A stretch of 19,165 bases of DNA, from the NCBI GenBank assembly GCA_041687295.1, contig JAWLCG010000050.1:1-19165 (forward strand), given 5' to 3'. Of this stretch, positions 1-7,136 are shown in pieces; the first letter of the stretch is position 1, and every line of letters starts with the position of its first letter. Source of the stretch: JAWLCG01 sp041687295 (GTDB lineage: Bacteria > Planctomycetota > Phycisphaerae > SM23-33 > FEN-1343). The notes beneath the pieces were generated by a model. It ran no database searches and had not been told where the DNA came from. It was given only the letters and a program-made list of their open reading frames with translations. A program made the position numbers and the translations under genes.

Positions 1-72
1 GCGCGGTCCGCCTATCGCGCAGGGACACCCAGAGCAGCCCGGCCGGGGTCGTGTCAATCCCCTGTACCTGAA

Positions 73-190
73 GGGTGCCCCGGGCAAGCCGCAGGCTCGC
101 CCGGCCGGGGCGGGATCGGGCCGCCTGAATCGACCGCCTCCGCCCTCGACCGGGCGAGCGGTGCTGACGCCCCGCTTGCCCGGGGCACCC
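73..190. repeat. Long imperfect inverted repeat downstream of lemA
   Basis: The outer arms at 73-89 and 174-190 are perfect 17-bp inverted copies (GGGTGCCCCGGGCAAGC and its complement). A second, nested pair at 95-104 and 150-159 (GCTCGCCCGG and its complement) also matches perfectly. Together they could fold into a two-step hairpin of about 118 nt. No open frame is supported in 1-263. The structure lies beyond the lemA stop, so it may end or protect that transcript, or be another member of the local palindromic repeat family. No T-tract follows it, so a classical intrinsic terminator is not supported. Confidence 0.6.
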
Positions 191-263
191 CGCCACACGG
201 GAGATCGGCAAAGGGGCTATATGGTCGGCCCAGGAAACCTCTGGGGGCGTCGTTTGCCGGGCG

Positions 264-839
264 TCACTGGCCGAACTTCACCTGGGGGGCCTGGCGGACC
301 TGGGCGTCCTCGACCTCGAAGTACTCCTGGGCCGTGAAGCCGAACGCGCCGGCGATGAGGTTGGAGGGGAAGACCTCGATGCGGGTGTTGAGGTCGCGGA
401 CGTTGGCGTTGTAGAAGCGGCGGGCGGCCTGGATGCGGTCCTCGGTGTTGGCCAGCTCCTGCTGCAGGGCCAGGAAGTTCTCGTTGGCGCGCAGCTGCGG
501 GTAGGCCTCGGCCAGGGCGAACAGGCCGCGGAGCGCCCCCACCAGGAGGTTCTCGTCGGCCGCCTGCGACTGCGGCGAGCCCGTCGAGCCCAGGGCCCGA
601 TTGCGGGCCTCGATGACGCCCTCGAGCGTCTCGCGCTCGTGCGAGGCGTAGCCGCGGACGGTCTCGACAAGGTTGGGGATCAGGTCGTAGCGGCGCTTGA
701 GCTCGGTGTCGATGGCCGACCAGCTCTCGCGGACGTGCTGGCGGAGGCGGACCAGGGCGTTGTACATCGCGACCACCCAGAGGCCCACCAGCAGAATCAC
801 GCCCAGCACGATCAGTCCCAGCACAAGCGTCGGGTCCAT
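264..839 (-). CDS. lemA: LemA family membrane protein
   Basis: This 191-residue protein matches the usual LemA length and layout. It has a single N-terminal membrane segment at about residues 5-25, then the charged helical core with the typical run DTELKRRYDLIPNLVETVRG (about 45-64) and a later FNANVRDLNTRIEVFPSN-like stretch, here FYNANVRDLNTRIEVFPSNL (about 141-160). LemA proteins are membrane-anchored helical-bundle proteins whose biochemical role is not settled. The start is supported by AGGAGA about 5 bases upstream. The gene lies 17 bp behind the preceding minus-strand gene, so the two are probably co-transcribed. No TPM_phosphatase or M48 peptidase partner, common beside lemA elsewhere, is present here. 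Family assignment is firm; function is not. Confidence 0.93.
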   Translation of the reverse strand: MDPTLVLGLIVLGVILLVGLWVVAMYNALVRLRQHVRESWSAIDTELKRRYDLIPNLVETVRGYASHERETLEGVIEARNRALGSTGSPQSQAADENLLVGALRGLFALAEAYPQLRANENFLALQQELANTEDRIQAARRFYNANVRDLNTRIEVFPSNLIAGAFGFTAQEYFEVEDAQVRQAPQVKFGQ

Positions 840-856
840 GGGTCTCTCCTGAAGGG

Positions 857-1540
857 TCAGTCCTGCCCCCGCTGCTGGCGGACGACGTAGTCGGGCAGCC
901 CGTCGAGCAGGCCGGCGATGGTTTGGATGGCCTGCTCGAACTCAGCCGGGCCGAATCGGCCGTTGCGCCACGCGATCACGCAGGTGGGGGCGAACTGGAG
1001 GGTGAACCGCGGCTGGGCCAGCAGGAACGCCATCGCCCGCTGGTGAATCACATCGAACGCCCAGCGGCGGTCGTCGGCCTTGACGTAGAACTTGCGGCTG
1101 AACTCGGCGGACTCGAAGTCGATGTCGTCGGCGCCGAAGAACTCGGTGATCTTGTCGAACAGCCCCTCGGGCCGAATGAACAGCGGGCGCAGCGGCACGT
1201 CGCTGTACAGGACGACGGCCGAGAAGTGATGGCTCGTGCGGCGGGTTCGGCCCTTGGAGTCGGTGGACTGCGTCTCGTAGTGGTAGTCCATCGCCTCGAT
1301 CGTTCGGCCCTGCCAATCCCCGACCATGCGGTTGAAGCCGTAGCGGCTCATGCCGCGTTGGAAGCAGCGAAACTCGGGGTAGCGGTCCTCGACGCTGTGG
1401 TCGTGGTCGGTGTCGAAGCTCAGCCCGTGCGCAGCCGCCCAGGCCATCAGCTCCTTGCGCCGCTGGTGCTGCATGTACCAGCCCAGCACGGCCACGCCGA
1501 TGACGACGGCGATCATCAGGATGGGGAAGAGCCCTTCCAT
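857..1540 (-). CDS. Membrane-anchored protein of unknown function, upstream of lemA
   Basis: This 227-residue protein begins with a hydrophobic segment at about residues 4-23, then a basic patch (QHQRRKE), giving one N-terminal membrane anchor with the rest probably cytoplasmic. The body has no catalytic motif I recognise. A segment with a histidine-rich turn (TSHHFSAVVLYSDVPLRPLFIRPEG, about residues 102-126, given here only for location) looks like a small beta domain, and the C-terminus is helical. It lies 17 bp upstream of lemA on the same strand, so the two probably form an operon and may act together at the membrane. There is no good ribosome-binding site before the ATG. A possible promoter sits so close that the message could be nearly leaderless. 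Function unknown. Confidence 0.82.
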   Translation of the reverse strand: MEGLFPILMIAVVIGVAVLGWYMQHQRRKELMAWAAAHGLSFDTDHDHSVEDRYPEFRCFQRGMSRYGFNRMVGDWQGRTIEAMDYHYETQSTDSKGRTRRTSHHFSAVVLYSDVPLRPLFIRPEGLFDKITEFFGADDIDFESAEFSRKFYVKADDRRWAFDVIHQRAMAFLLAQPRFTLQFAPTCVIAWRNGRFGPAEFEQAIQTIAGLLDGLPDYVVRQQRGQD

Positions 1541-1548
1541 CGCCGCCC

Positions 1549-1577
1549 AGCATCGGACTTTGCGCGCCGCCTGTCAA
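1549..1577 (-). promoter_or_regulatory. Possible sigma70-type promoter of the lemA operon
   Basis: On the minus strand a perfect TTGACA (1577 to 1572) is followed after 17 bp by GATGCT (1554 to 1549). The -35 box is consensus; the -10 box keeps only the key A and final T. The predicted transcript start would fall within a few bases of the ATG at 1540, so the message would have almost no leader. That fits the absence of a Shine-Dalgarno sequence. Confidence 0.4.
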
Positions 1578-1615
1578 GGGCGGGCCTGGAGCATTGGCCG
1601 CCGTGGTGGCCGCGT

Positions 1616-1800
1616 AGGCCCGGTCGAGCACAGCGAGGCCCGGCATCTTCGAAGACGAAGAAACGGCCACAGAGAACACAGACGACACTGAGGGTCTTGG
1701 GTTTCCGAGAGTAGGGCGGGCATGGCCCGCCGCCGGTGGCGTCAGACGCCGCCGGGGAGACCCGTATGGCCCCGGGCATGCCCGGGGTCTTCCGAGTTGC
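1616..1800. repeat. Intergenic repeat cluster (modules in reverse orientation)
   Basis: The gap 1541-1830 has no supported gene. It holds reverse-oriented copies of modules found elsewhere in the window: a CACAGAGAACACAGA-type module at about 1670-1690, the GGCGGGC/GCCCGCC hairpin at 1713-1731 (loop ATG), and the CCCCGGGCATGCCCGGGG palindrome at 1770-1787 with its flanking GGGGTCTTC. The same modules recur near 8510, 9740, 9880, 12345, 12430, 12480 and 15300. Confidence 0.7.
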
Positions 1801-1830
1801 CGGCCGCGTCCCAGCCGAAGGCGAAGACCC

Positions 1831-2889
1831 CTACCGGCGGGCGAGCTGCTCGTAGACCTCGTTGTAGTACAGGGCGTTGTCGACGGGCGTGTTGGCGGGG
1901 ATGTGGTTGCCGACGGCCAGGAAGAAGCCGGGGCAGCCCTTGCCGATGGCCATGCAGCGCTCGACCTCGGCGCGGATCTGCTCGCGGGTGCCCAGCAGCA
2001 GCACGCGGGTGTCGACGTTGCCGACGAAGGCGTGCGTCCGCCCGTACCGCTGGGCCAGGCCGGCCATGTCGGTCATGGGCTCCAGGACGAAGCCGTGCAC
2101 GCCGGCGGCGGCGATGTCGTCGATGAACAGCGTGTAGTCGCCGTCGCTGGTGAAGAGCACCTTCTTGCCGCTCTCGCGCAGCGGCGCGATGGTGCGGCCG
2201 TAATGCGGGAAGACGAACCGGCGGTACCACTCGGGGTGCAGGAAGGGCCCGCTGGTCCAGACGATGTCGTCGTGGAGCATCACGGCCGGCACGTCGGCGG
2301 CGGCGAGGGCCTCGAAGAACTGCCCCACCCAGCGGTTGTAGCGTTCGGTGAGGGCGCCGAAGGCCTCGCTGTCCGTGCCGGCCGCCAGCAGGAGCATCTC
2401 CCAGCCGAAGATTTCGATCAGGCCCGAGACGCACGTGATGTACACGCCGGTCATGTTCACGCCGTGGGGGTTGGCGGCGCAGTTGGCCTGGTAGGCCTGC
2501 TCGAAGCGGCGCCGCTGCAGGGCCTGGTCGACCGGGCCGTAGGCTTCGAACGGATCGAAGGCCAGTACCTCCTCTGGCGTGGCGAAGGGGCAGTCGATCC
2601 GCGTGTCGTAGTCCACCCCGCCGGCGGCGTAGACGGCATGGCCCATGTGGGTGCGTTTGGCGGCCAGTTCCGGCCCGCCGATCAGCGTCGACCAGTGCAG
2701 GCTGTAGTCCCAGGCCTGGTAGAACGCCCGGCGGGCGCGGTCCTGGACCGCCGGCTCGCTGTCGGGCCCCACCTCGATGCCCGTAACCGCCGAGAGCAGC
2801 GCCCAGTGGCCCTCGGCCGAGTACTCCGTCCGCGGCACGCGCGGGGGCATTTCCAGGTTCAGCGCAGCCCAGCCCAGTTCGAATGACAT
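1831..2889 (-). CDS. URO-D superfamily protein (not housekeeping HemE)
   Basis: This 352-residue protein has the length and fold signature of the uroporphyrinogen decarboxylase superfamily. It shows the central strand-turn with HDDIVWTSGPFLHPEWYRRF (about 206-225), the GFVLEPMTDM strand (266-275), GNVDTRVLLLGT (290-301) and the closing GNHIPANTPVDNALYY (327-342). The N-terminal arginine-rich substrate loop of true HemE is not apparent. The site where corrinoid methyltransferases of the family carry H-x-C zinc ligands reads LFTSDGDYT (245-253). Substrate is therefore unknown; planctomycetes carry many such paralogues. GGGAGGA upstream of the ATG fixes the start. It lies 17 bp behind the beta-helix gene on the same strand, so the two are probably co-transcribed. 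Family is confident, activity is not. Confidence 0.87.
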   Translation of the reverse strand: MSFELGWAALNLEMPPRVPRTEYSAEGHWALLSAVTGIEVGPDSEPAVQDRARRAFYQAWDYSLHWSTLIGGPELAAKRTHMGHAVYAAGGVDYDTRIDCPFATPEEVLAFDPFEAYGPVDQALQRRRFEQAYQANCAANPHGVNMTGVYITCVSGLIEIFGWEMLLLAAGTDSEAFGALTERYNRWVGQFFEALAAADVPAVMLHDDIVWTSGPFLHPEWYRRFVFPHYGRTIAPLRESGKKVLFTSDGDYTLFIDDIAAAGVHGFVLEPMTDMAGLAQRYGRTHAFVGNVDTRVLLLGTREQIRAEVERCMAIGKGCPGFFLAVGNHIPANTPVDNALYYNEVYEQLARR

Positions 2890-2906
2890 GCGGCGTCCTC
2901 CCTGTC

Positions 2907-5114
2907 CTACCGCCGCCGGCGGAGGCCCAGGCCCGCCAGGGCCAGCAGCGCCAGGGTTGTCGGCTCGGGGATCGAGGCGGTGCTGTCGCCCCAGTGGCTC
3001 AGCAGCAGGCTCAGGTCGCGGTCGTCGACCAGCCCGTTGCCGTCGAGGTCGCCGTCGCCCCAGCCCGCGCCGCTGTCGCCCCAGCTGCTCAGCAGCATGT
3101 TCAGGTCGCCGTCCTCGACCACGCCGTTACGGCTGACGTCGCCGGTCAGCGGCGTGGGCACCAGCACCACCGAGCTGAAGGGCGCCAGGAGGATCTGCCC
3201 CTCGACGAGTTGGCCGTCAAGGTCGCGGTACGAGCCGCCCACGTCCACAAGGCGGGGCTGGTCGGTATCGTTGACGAACAGGGCCGGGTGCAGGTCGGCC
3301 ACGACCATCACGTCGGCCCAGGTCTGCGGATTCTCATCGGCCATGTCCGGGTAGCGGTCCTGCCACTGCTGGACGGTGATCTTGGAGCCCAGGGCCGAGA
3401 TGACCGCGCTGGTGAAGGCGTTGAGGTAGGTGTTGTCGTCGATCTCGCCGTAGTCCAGCGCCAGCTTGAACAGCAGCGTCACCTCGCCGCTGCTGGTGCC
3501 GACCATGACGTTGCCGGTGATGAGGTTGTTCTGCGGCAGGGAGCCCGTGTTGCCGTCGAGCTGCAGCTGCATGCGGTCGCTGCCCCACAAGACGTTGTGG
3601 CGGACGATCGAGTCGAAGTTGTTGTCCAGCTTGATGCCGTAGCCGCCCGAGTTGATGACGGTGTTGTACTCGATGAGCTGGTCGGTGAAGTCGCTCAGGA
3701 ACTCCGGCCAGATGCCGTGGGCGAGGTTGGCCCAGGGCCCCGAGCTCTCCATGCCGCCGCGGGTGTTGCGGATGACGTTGTAGCGGATGGTGCTGTTGGA
3801 GCAGTTGGTGTAGATGGCCGCCCCGTCGTTGAGGGTGCTCATCGCGTTGTCGATGACGTTGTACTCGGCGAAGTTGCCGGGCTTGCCGAAGATGATCCCC
3901 GCGTAGCCCGTGCCGTCGATGCGGTTGTACTGCACGTGCAGGTCGGTGGCGTTGGGCACGACGATGCCGGCCGCCTTCCACGAGCCGCTGCCGCCGTAGC
4001 CGTCGACCGTGCCGGTTTCGATCAGGACGTTGCGCTCGATGTAGCTGGCGCCGGTGAGGGCGGGGTTCTGGTTCCAGGCGATGGCGCTGTTGAAGTTGTT
4101 GGTGAAGACGTTGTCGCGGATGGCGGCGTTGCGGATGCTCCAGGTCGCCTGCAGGGCCGTGCCGCCCCGGTCGCTGCCGATGCCGTCGAACTGCGAGTGC
4201 TCCACCACCATGCCGTCGCCGCTGACCTTGAGCCCATAGTCCTGCTGGTGCTCGAAGCGGATGTTCCGCACCGTCGAAGCGCTCACCGTCAGGCCGCCCG
4301 CGCGGACGCTGGCCTCCACCATCAGGCCGTTGGGGTCGACGCCGCCGGGGGCGTACAGGTAGAGCTGGCGGGCCGAGCCGTCGTAGTAGTACTCGCCGGG
4401 GTAGTCGAGCTCCTCGAGCTTGTTGTCGAGGTAGAACCCCCAGCCGTCCTTGTTCCAGGGCTGGACGGGGATGAGGCTCTTGTCGCTGAGCGACAGTCGG
4501 CCGTCGGCGGTGTAGTCGAGCACCTGGCGGGTCTCGAACCACCAGCTGTGGCGGTGCCAGCGGATGTTGGCGCCGTTCCAGTAGTCGTTCGCGTTGCGGG
4601 GGTTGTTCACCACGCGGGTGTCGCCCCAGCCGCTGCTGGTGAGGATGGTGTTGGTGCCGTCGGAGTTCTCCGTCCAGGTCGAGGTCCGCAGCCAGCCCTC
4701 GTTGGGGTAGCGGGCGATCGTCATCGCCTGCTTGTTGACGAAGAGGTAGCCGGGGTCCTGGGCGAAGTTGGCGACGTAGATGTTGGGCTTCGTCCAGGCC
4801 GTCCAGCCCGTGACGGGCGCCGAGCCCGAGACGATCGGCAGCGGCGAAGAAGCCGAGCCGTACGCGTCCAGCGTCAGGCCCGAGCCGCTGAAGCTGGCCG
4901 TCTCGCGGAAGATGCTGCCCCGCTCGAGGTAGACGCTGTCGCCGCTGGAGGCCAGGCTGGCCGCGTAGCTCAGCGACGCCAGCGGGCGCGACGGGTCGCG
5001 ACCGTCGTTGCTGTCGCTGCCTCCGTTGGACACGTACAGCAGGCCCCCCGACGCGCAGGCACTGAGCAGAAGGGTCCACACGACGGCGTGAGAGAACAGG
5101 CGGGAAGTCGGCAC
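2907..5114 (-). CDS. Secreted right-handed beta-helix protein with dockerin-like repeats and PEP-CTERM tail
   Basis: I place the start at the GTG at 5114 (735 residues), because AAAAAGGAG sits just upstream and a signal sequence begins there; the frame stays open to 5408 without signal features. Residues 8-20 form a hydrophobic core ending LLLSAC, which reads as a lipobox with Cys20, although ordinary signal peptidase cleavage is also possible. Residues 26-50 (YVSNGGSDSNDGRDPSRPLA) are the typical entry to pectate-lyase-like beta-helices. Asn-rich coils such as IEYNTVINSGGYGIKLDNN repeat through about 370-600. Residues 658-713 hold two dockerin-like calcium repeats (GDVSRNGVVEDGDL, GDLDGNGLVDDRDL), and 714-735 is a PEP-CTERM tail (IPEPTTL, hydrophobic stretch, RRRR). 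It is probably exported and polysaccharide-active; the substrate cannot be read. Confidence 0.9.
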   Translation of the reverse strand: MPTSRLFSHAVVWTLLLSACASGGLLYVSNGGSDSNDGRDPSRPLASLSYAASLASSGDSVYLERGSIFRETASFSGSGLTLDAYGSASSPLPIVSGSAPVTGWTAWTKPNIYVANFAQDPGYLFVNKQAMTIARYPNEGWLRTSTWTENSDGTNTILTSSGWGDTRVVNNPRNANDYWNGANIRWHRHSWWFETRQVLDYTADGRLSLSDKSLIPVQPWNKDGWGFYLDNKLEELDYPGEYYYDGSARQLYLYAPGGVDPNGLMVEASVRAGGLTVSASTVRNIRFEHQQDYGLKVSGDGMVVEHSQFDGIGSDRGGTALQATWSIRNAAIRDNVFTNNFNSAIAWNQNPALTGASYIERNVLIETGTVDGYGGSGSWKAAGIVVPNATDLHVQYNRIDGTGYAGIIFGKPGNFAEYNVIDNAMSTLNDGAAIYTNCSNSTIRYNVIRNTRGGMESSGPWANLAHGIWPEFLSDFTDQLIEYNTVINSGGYGIKLDNNFDSIVRHNVLWGSDRMQLQLDGNTGSLPQNNLITGNVMVGTSSGEVTLLFKLALDYGEIDDNTYLNAFTSAVISALGSKITVQQWQDRYPDMADENPQTWADVMVVADLHPALFVNDTDQPRLVDVGGSYRDLDGQLVEGQILLAPFSSVVLVPTPLTGDVSRNGVVEDGDLNMLLSSWGDSGAGWGDGDLDGNGLVDDRDLSLLLSHWGDSTASIPEPTTLALLALAGLGLRRRR

Positions 5115-5288
5115 GGCCAGCTCCTTTTTGGCTCGGCCTGGCCCGATTCCGACAGCCCGGAGATGCCCAAGAGGGCCCTTCGCCCGCAAAGAGGCCAGAC
5201 CTTGTCTACCGCCCAGTCTAATGCAGTCGGCCCGACCTGTCGAGGCCGATTCGTCGGCGGGGACAGCAGAAAGCCCCGCCCCCGCCCC

Positions 5289-5317
5289 TTGCCGATTGGC
5301 CAGACCTACGGGATACT
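5289..5317 (+). promoter_or_regulatory. Candidate promoter for the beta-propeller gene
   Basis: TTGCCG (5289-5294) and GATACT (5312-5317) are separated by 17 bp, and the ATG follows at 5348 with AGGAG at 5337-5341. Both boxes are imperfect. Spacing and position are good. The divergent beta-helix gene starts at 5114, and I found no equally clear promoter for it. Confidence 0.4.
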
Positions 5318-5347
5318 GCGACGGCACCGCCCATACAGGAGACCGCC

Positions 5348-6709
5348 ATGGCCGCCACACCCCAACCGCGTCTGCGCCTGCCGGTCGGCTCGCCGATCCG
5401 CCAGGCACGCCTGGTCCGCTTCCGCGCCGCCGAGCGCGACTGCCTGCTGGCCGTCCACGCCGCCTGCGCCGAGGACGACCCCTACCACCGCATGTTCTTC
5501 CTGCCGACCGACACGCTCAAGCTCACCGCCTTCGCCCTCGACGACGGCGAGCGGCTCTGGCAGGTCGACCTCGGGCCCGGCATGATCCCCGGCGTGTGGT
5601 TCTGCCCGGTGCTGGCGATGGACCTGGACGGCGACGGCGACGACGAGATCTGGCTGGTCAACAACCCCGACACCGACCACCCGCTGAACTACCAGGCCTT
5701 CGTCCTCGAGCGGCGCAGCGGACGCACGGGCGCCGTGCTCGAGCAGCACCCCTGGCCGCAGCTGGGCCGGGCCGACCAGATGAGCCACCGCTTCCGCAAC
5801 TTCCTCAACGGCGCCGACTTCCACGGCCAGCCCCGGCTGATCACGGCCCAGGGCACCTACGCCGACATGCAGCTGCAGGCGTGGGACGCCTCGCTGCGAC
5901 CGGTCTGGGAGCGGACGATCCAGGCCGAGCAGCCCGGCGCGCGGGGCTCGCACATGTTCCCGGTGATCGACCTGGACGGCGACGGCGCCGACGAGATCCT
6001 CTGGGGCGAGCGGTGCATCGACCTGGCCGACGGGCACGACCGCTGGGTGGGCGACCAGGCCGGCTGGCGGGGCCATTCCGACGTGATCCAGCCCACCCTC
6101 GACCGCGCGACGGGCCGGTGGAGCGTCTACACCTGCCGCGAGGCCGGCCGGCCCAACGGGGCCGTGGTGATGTTCAACGACCGCGGCGAGGAACTCTGGG
6201 GCCTTCGCGGCCTGGGCCACATGGACATGGGCTGGACGGCCCGGCTGGGCGACCGCGGCGAGCACCAGTGCTACGCCCTGGAGATCGGCAGCAAGTCGGC
6301 CGGGCCCGGCGGGTTCGCGCGGGGCGGCGTGGTGGAGTACCGCTTCAACCTGGCGGGCCATCCCCTGCCGGTGGAGTTCCCGCTGTTCCAGTCGCTGCCG
6401 GTGGACTTCAACGGCGACGGCCTGCACGAGCTGGTCTACGGCGGCGGCGAGCGCACCGGCCTGGTCGTCGACCGCCGGGGCGAGCCGCTCTTCCAGCTCA
6501 CCGGCCAGCCGAGGCTGATGGGCAAGCTGCTGGACGCCCCCGGCGAGCAGATCGTCACCGCCGACGAGGACGGCACGCTGCGCGTCTACGCCTGCCCCGA
6601 CGCCGAAGACACCCCCGCCGCCCGCGCTCGCTACGACCACCCCTACTACGCCGCCGCCCAGCGCATCACCGCCGTCGGCTACAACCTGGCCAACCTCGGC
6701 GGCCTGTAG
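5348..6709 (+). CDS. FG-GAP/VCBS-like beta-propeller protein, probably cytoplasmic
   Basis: This 453-residue protein has three spaced calcium-loop motifs of the FG-GAP/VCBS or PL11-propeller kind: DLDGDGDDE (92-100), DLDGDGADE (208-216) and DFNGDGLHE (353-361). Each follows a hydrophobic strand, as in successive blades of a propeller. The order of blades and the segment GHSDVIQPTLDRATGRWSVY (242-261) recall the propeller of family 11 rhamnogalacturonan lyases, but I see no clear catalytic set, so this is only a distant resemblance. Unusually for such proteins there is no signal peptide: the N-terminus is MAATPQPRLRLPVG. The start is fixed by AGGAG six bases upstream. It diverges from the beta-helix gene across a 233-bp gap, which suggests a shared carbohydrate role. 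Alternative: a sugar-isomerase- or sensor-like intracellular propeller. Confidence 0.85.
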   Translation: MAATPQPRLRLPVGSPIRQARLVRFRAAERDCLLAVHAACAEDDPYHRMFFLPTDTLKLTAFALDDGERLWQVDLGPGMIPGVWFCPVLAMDLDGDGDDEIWLVNNPDTDHPLNYQAFVLERRSGRTGAVLEQHPWPQLGRADQMSHRFRNFLNGADFHGQPRLITAQGTYADMQLQAWDASLRPVWERTIQAEQPGARGSHMFPVIDLDGDGADEILWGERCIDLADGHDRWVGDQAGWRGHSDVIQPTLDRATGRWSVYTCREAGRPNGAVVMFNDRGEELWGLRGLGHMDMGWTARLGDRGEHQCYALEIGSKSAGPGGFARGGVVEYRFNLAGHPLPVEFPLFQSLPVDFNGDGLHELVYGGGERTGLVVDRRGEPLFQLTGQPRLMGKLLDAPGEQIVTADEDGTLRVYACPDAEDTPAARARYDHPYYAAAQRITAVGYNLANLGGL

Positions 6710-6733
6710 GCCGAAGCGATACGGCCGGGTGCC

Positions 6734-6756
6734 GTGGCTACGGTGTTTGTAGCCAC
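6734..6756 (+). repeat. Hairpin module C, copy 1
   Basis: The arms GTGGCTAC (6734-6741) and GTAGCCAC (6749-6756) pair perfectly over 8 bp around a 7-nt loop. Related copies are at 8308-8330, 9630-9652 and 19100-19122, with stem changes that keep pairing. The module is always preceded by a GTGCC- or ATGCC-type stretch. Confidence 0.7.
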
Positions 6757-6820
6757 GTCCTCCGATCTGCCGGGCCTCGCTGTCGCTCGAAGAGAGCCTA
6801 CGGGGGCGGGTGCGTCCGCC

Positions 6821-6852
6821 CATCCCGTAGGCCGGACGCAGTCCGGCTGGGT
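6821..6852 (+). repeat. Palindromic module E, copy 1
   Basis: GCCGGAC (6831-6837), the loop GCA and GTCCGGC (6841-6847) form a perfect 7-bp hairpin, framed by CATCCCGTAG and TGGGTGAG. A near-identical copy closes the window at 19135-19165. Both copies lie shortly downstream of hairpin module C, so the two modules travel as a pair. Confidence 0.65.
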
Positions 6853-6906
6853 GAGGCTGTCCGAGGAGGCGCTTCTTCCCAGCTCTCTTGCCGGCCCTGC
6901 GGATTC

Positions 6907-6936
6907 TTGTCAACGCCGCGCACCCCCCGGTACAAT
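6907..6936 (+). promoter_or_regulatory. Strong-looking promoter far upstream of the next gene
   Basis: TTGTCA (6907-6912) and TACAAT (6931-6936) are separated by 18 bp and both are close to consensus. The next gene starts 200 bp further on at 7137. Between them there is no ATG-led small gene on this strand. Two hairpins (7022-7038 and 7074-7093) fall within the predicted leader. It may serve 7137-8255 with a long structured leader, or drive a small RNA. Confidence 0.5.
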
Positions 6937-7021
6937 CACGCCGCCGAGCCGGGAACCGGCATCCTCAAGACACGCATCTTCTGCCACCCGGTGCCGCACG
7001 GGGTCTACTATTGAGGCTAAA

Positions 7022-7038
7022 CTAGGGTCCGTCCCTAG
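7022..7038. repeat. CTAGGG palindrome, copy 1
   Basis: CTAGGG (7022-7027) and CCCTAG (7033-7038) flank the loop TCCGT. The neighbouring bases AAACTAGGGTCCGTCCC recur at 8833-8849, where the partner arm has shifted downstream. Confidence 0.6.
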
Positions 7039-7073
7039 CTTCACTCCGGACGGCGGGCTCTCTCGCGTTCGAT

Positions 7074-7093
7074 GTCGGGCAGGTATGCCCGAC
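7074..7093. repeat. Perfect 8-bp hairpin ahead of the 7137 gene
   Basis: GTCGGGCA (7074-7081) and TGCCCGAC (7086-7093) pair perfectly around the 4-nt loop GGTA, 44 bp before the ATG at 7137. It could be a leader structure or another short intergenic palindrome; only this one copy is in the window. Confidence 0.55.
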
Positions 7094-7136
7094 CTACTGG
7101 GCTCATGGGCATCTCGACACTTCGAAGGGGCTTGGT

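Noticed and set aside
1831..2889. Housekeeping hemE
   Set aside because: Lacks the N-terminal arginine-rich substrate motif of HemE and is paired with a beta-helix gene, not with haem genes.
5115..5408. Longer start for the beta-helix protein at 5408
   Set aside because: It would put 98 unlikely residues before the signal sequence and run over the divergent gene's start; the GTG at 5114 has AAAAAGGAG.
2883..5585. Very long open frame on the plus strand opposite the beta-helix gene
   Set aside because: It is rich in Ala, Val, Gly and Arg with no domain sense and lies antisense to a gene with clear motifs; GC-rich DNA leaves such frames open.
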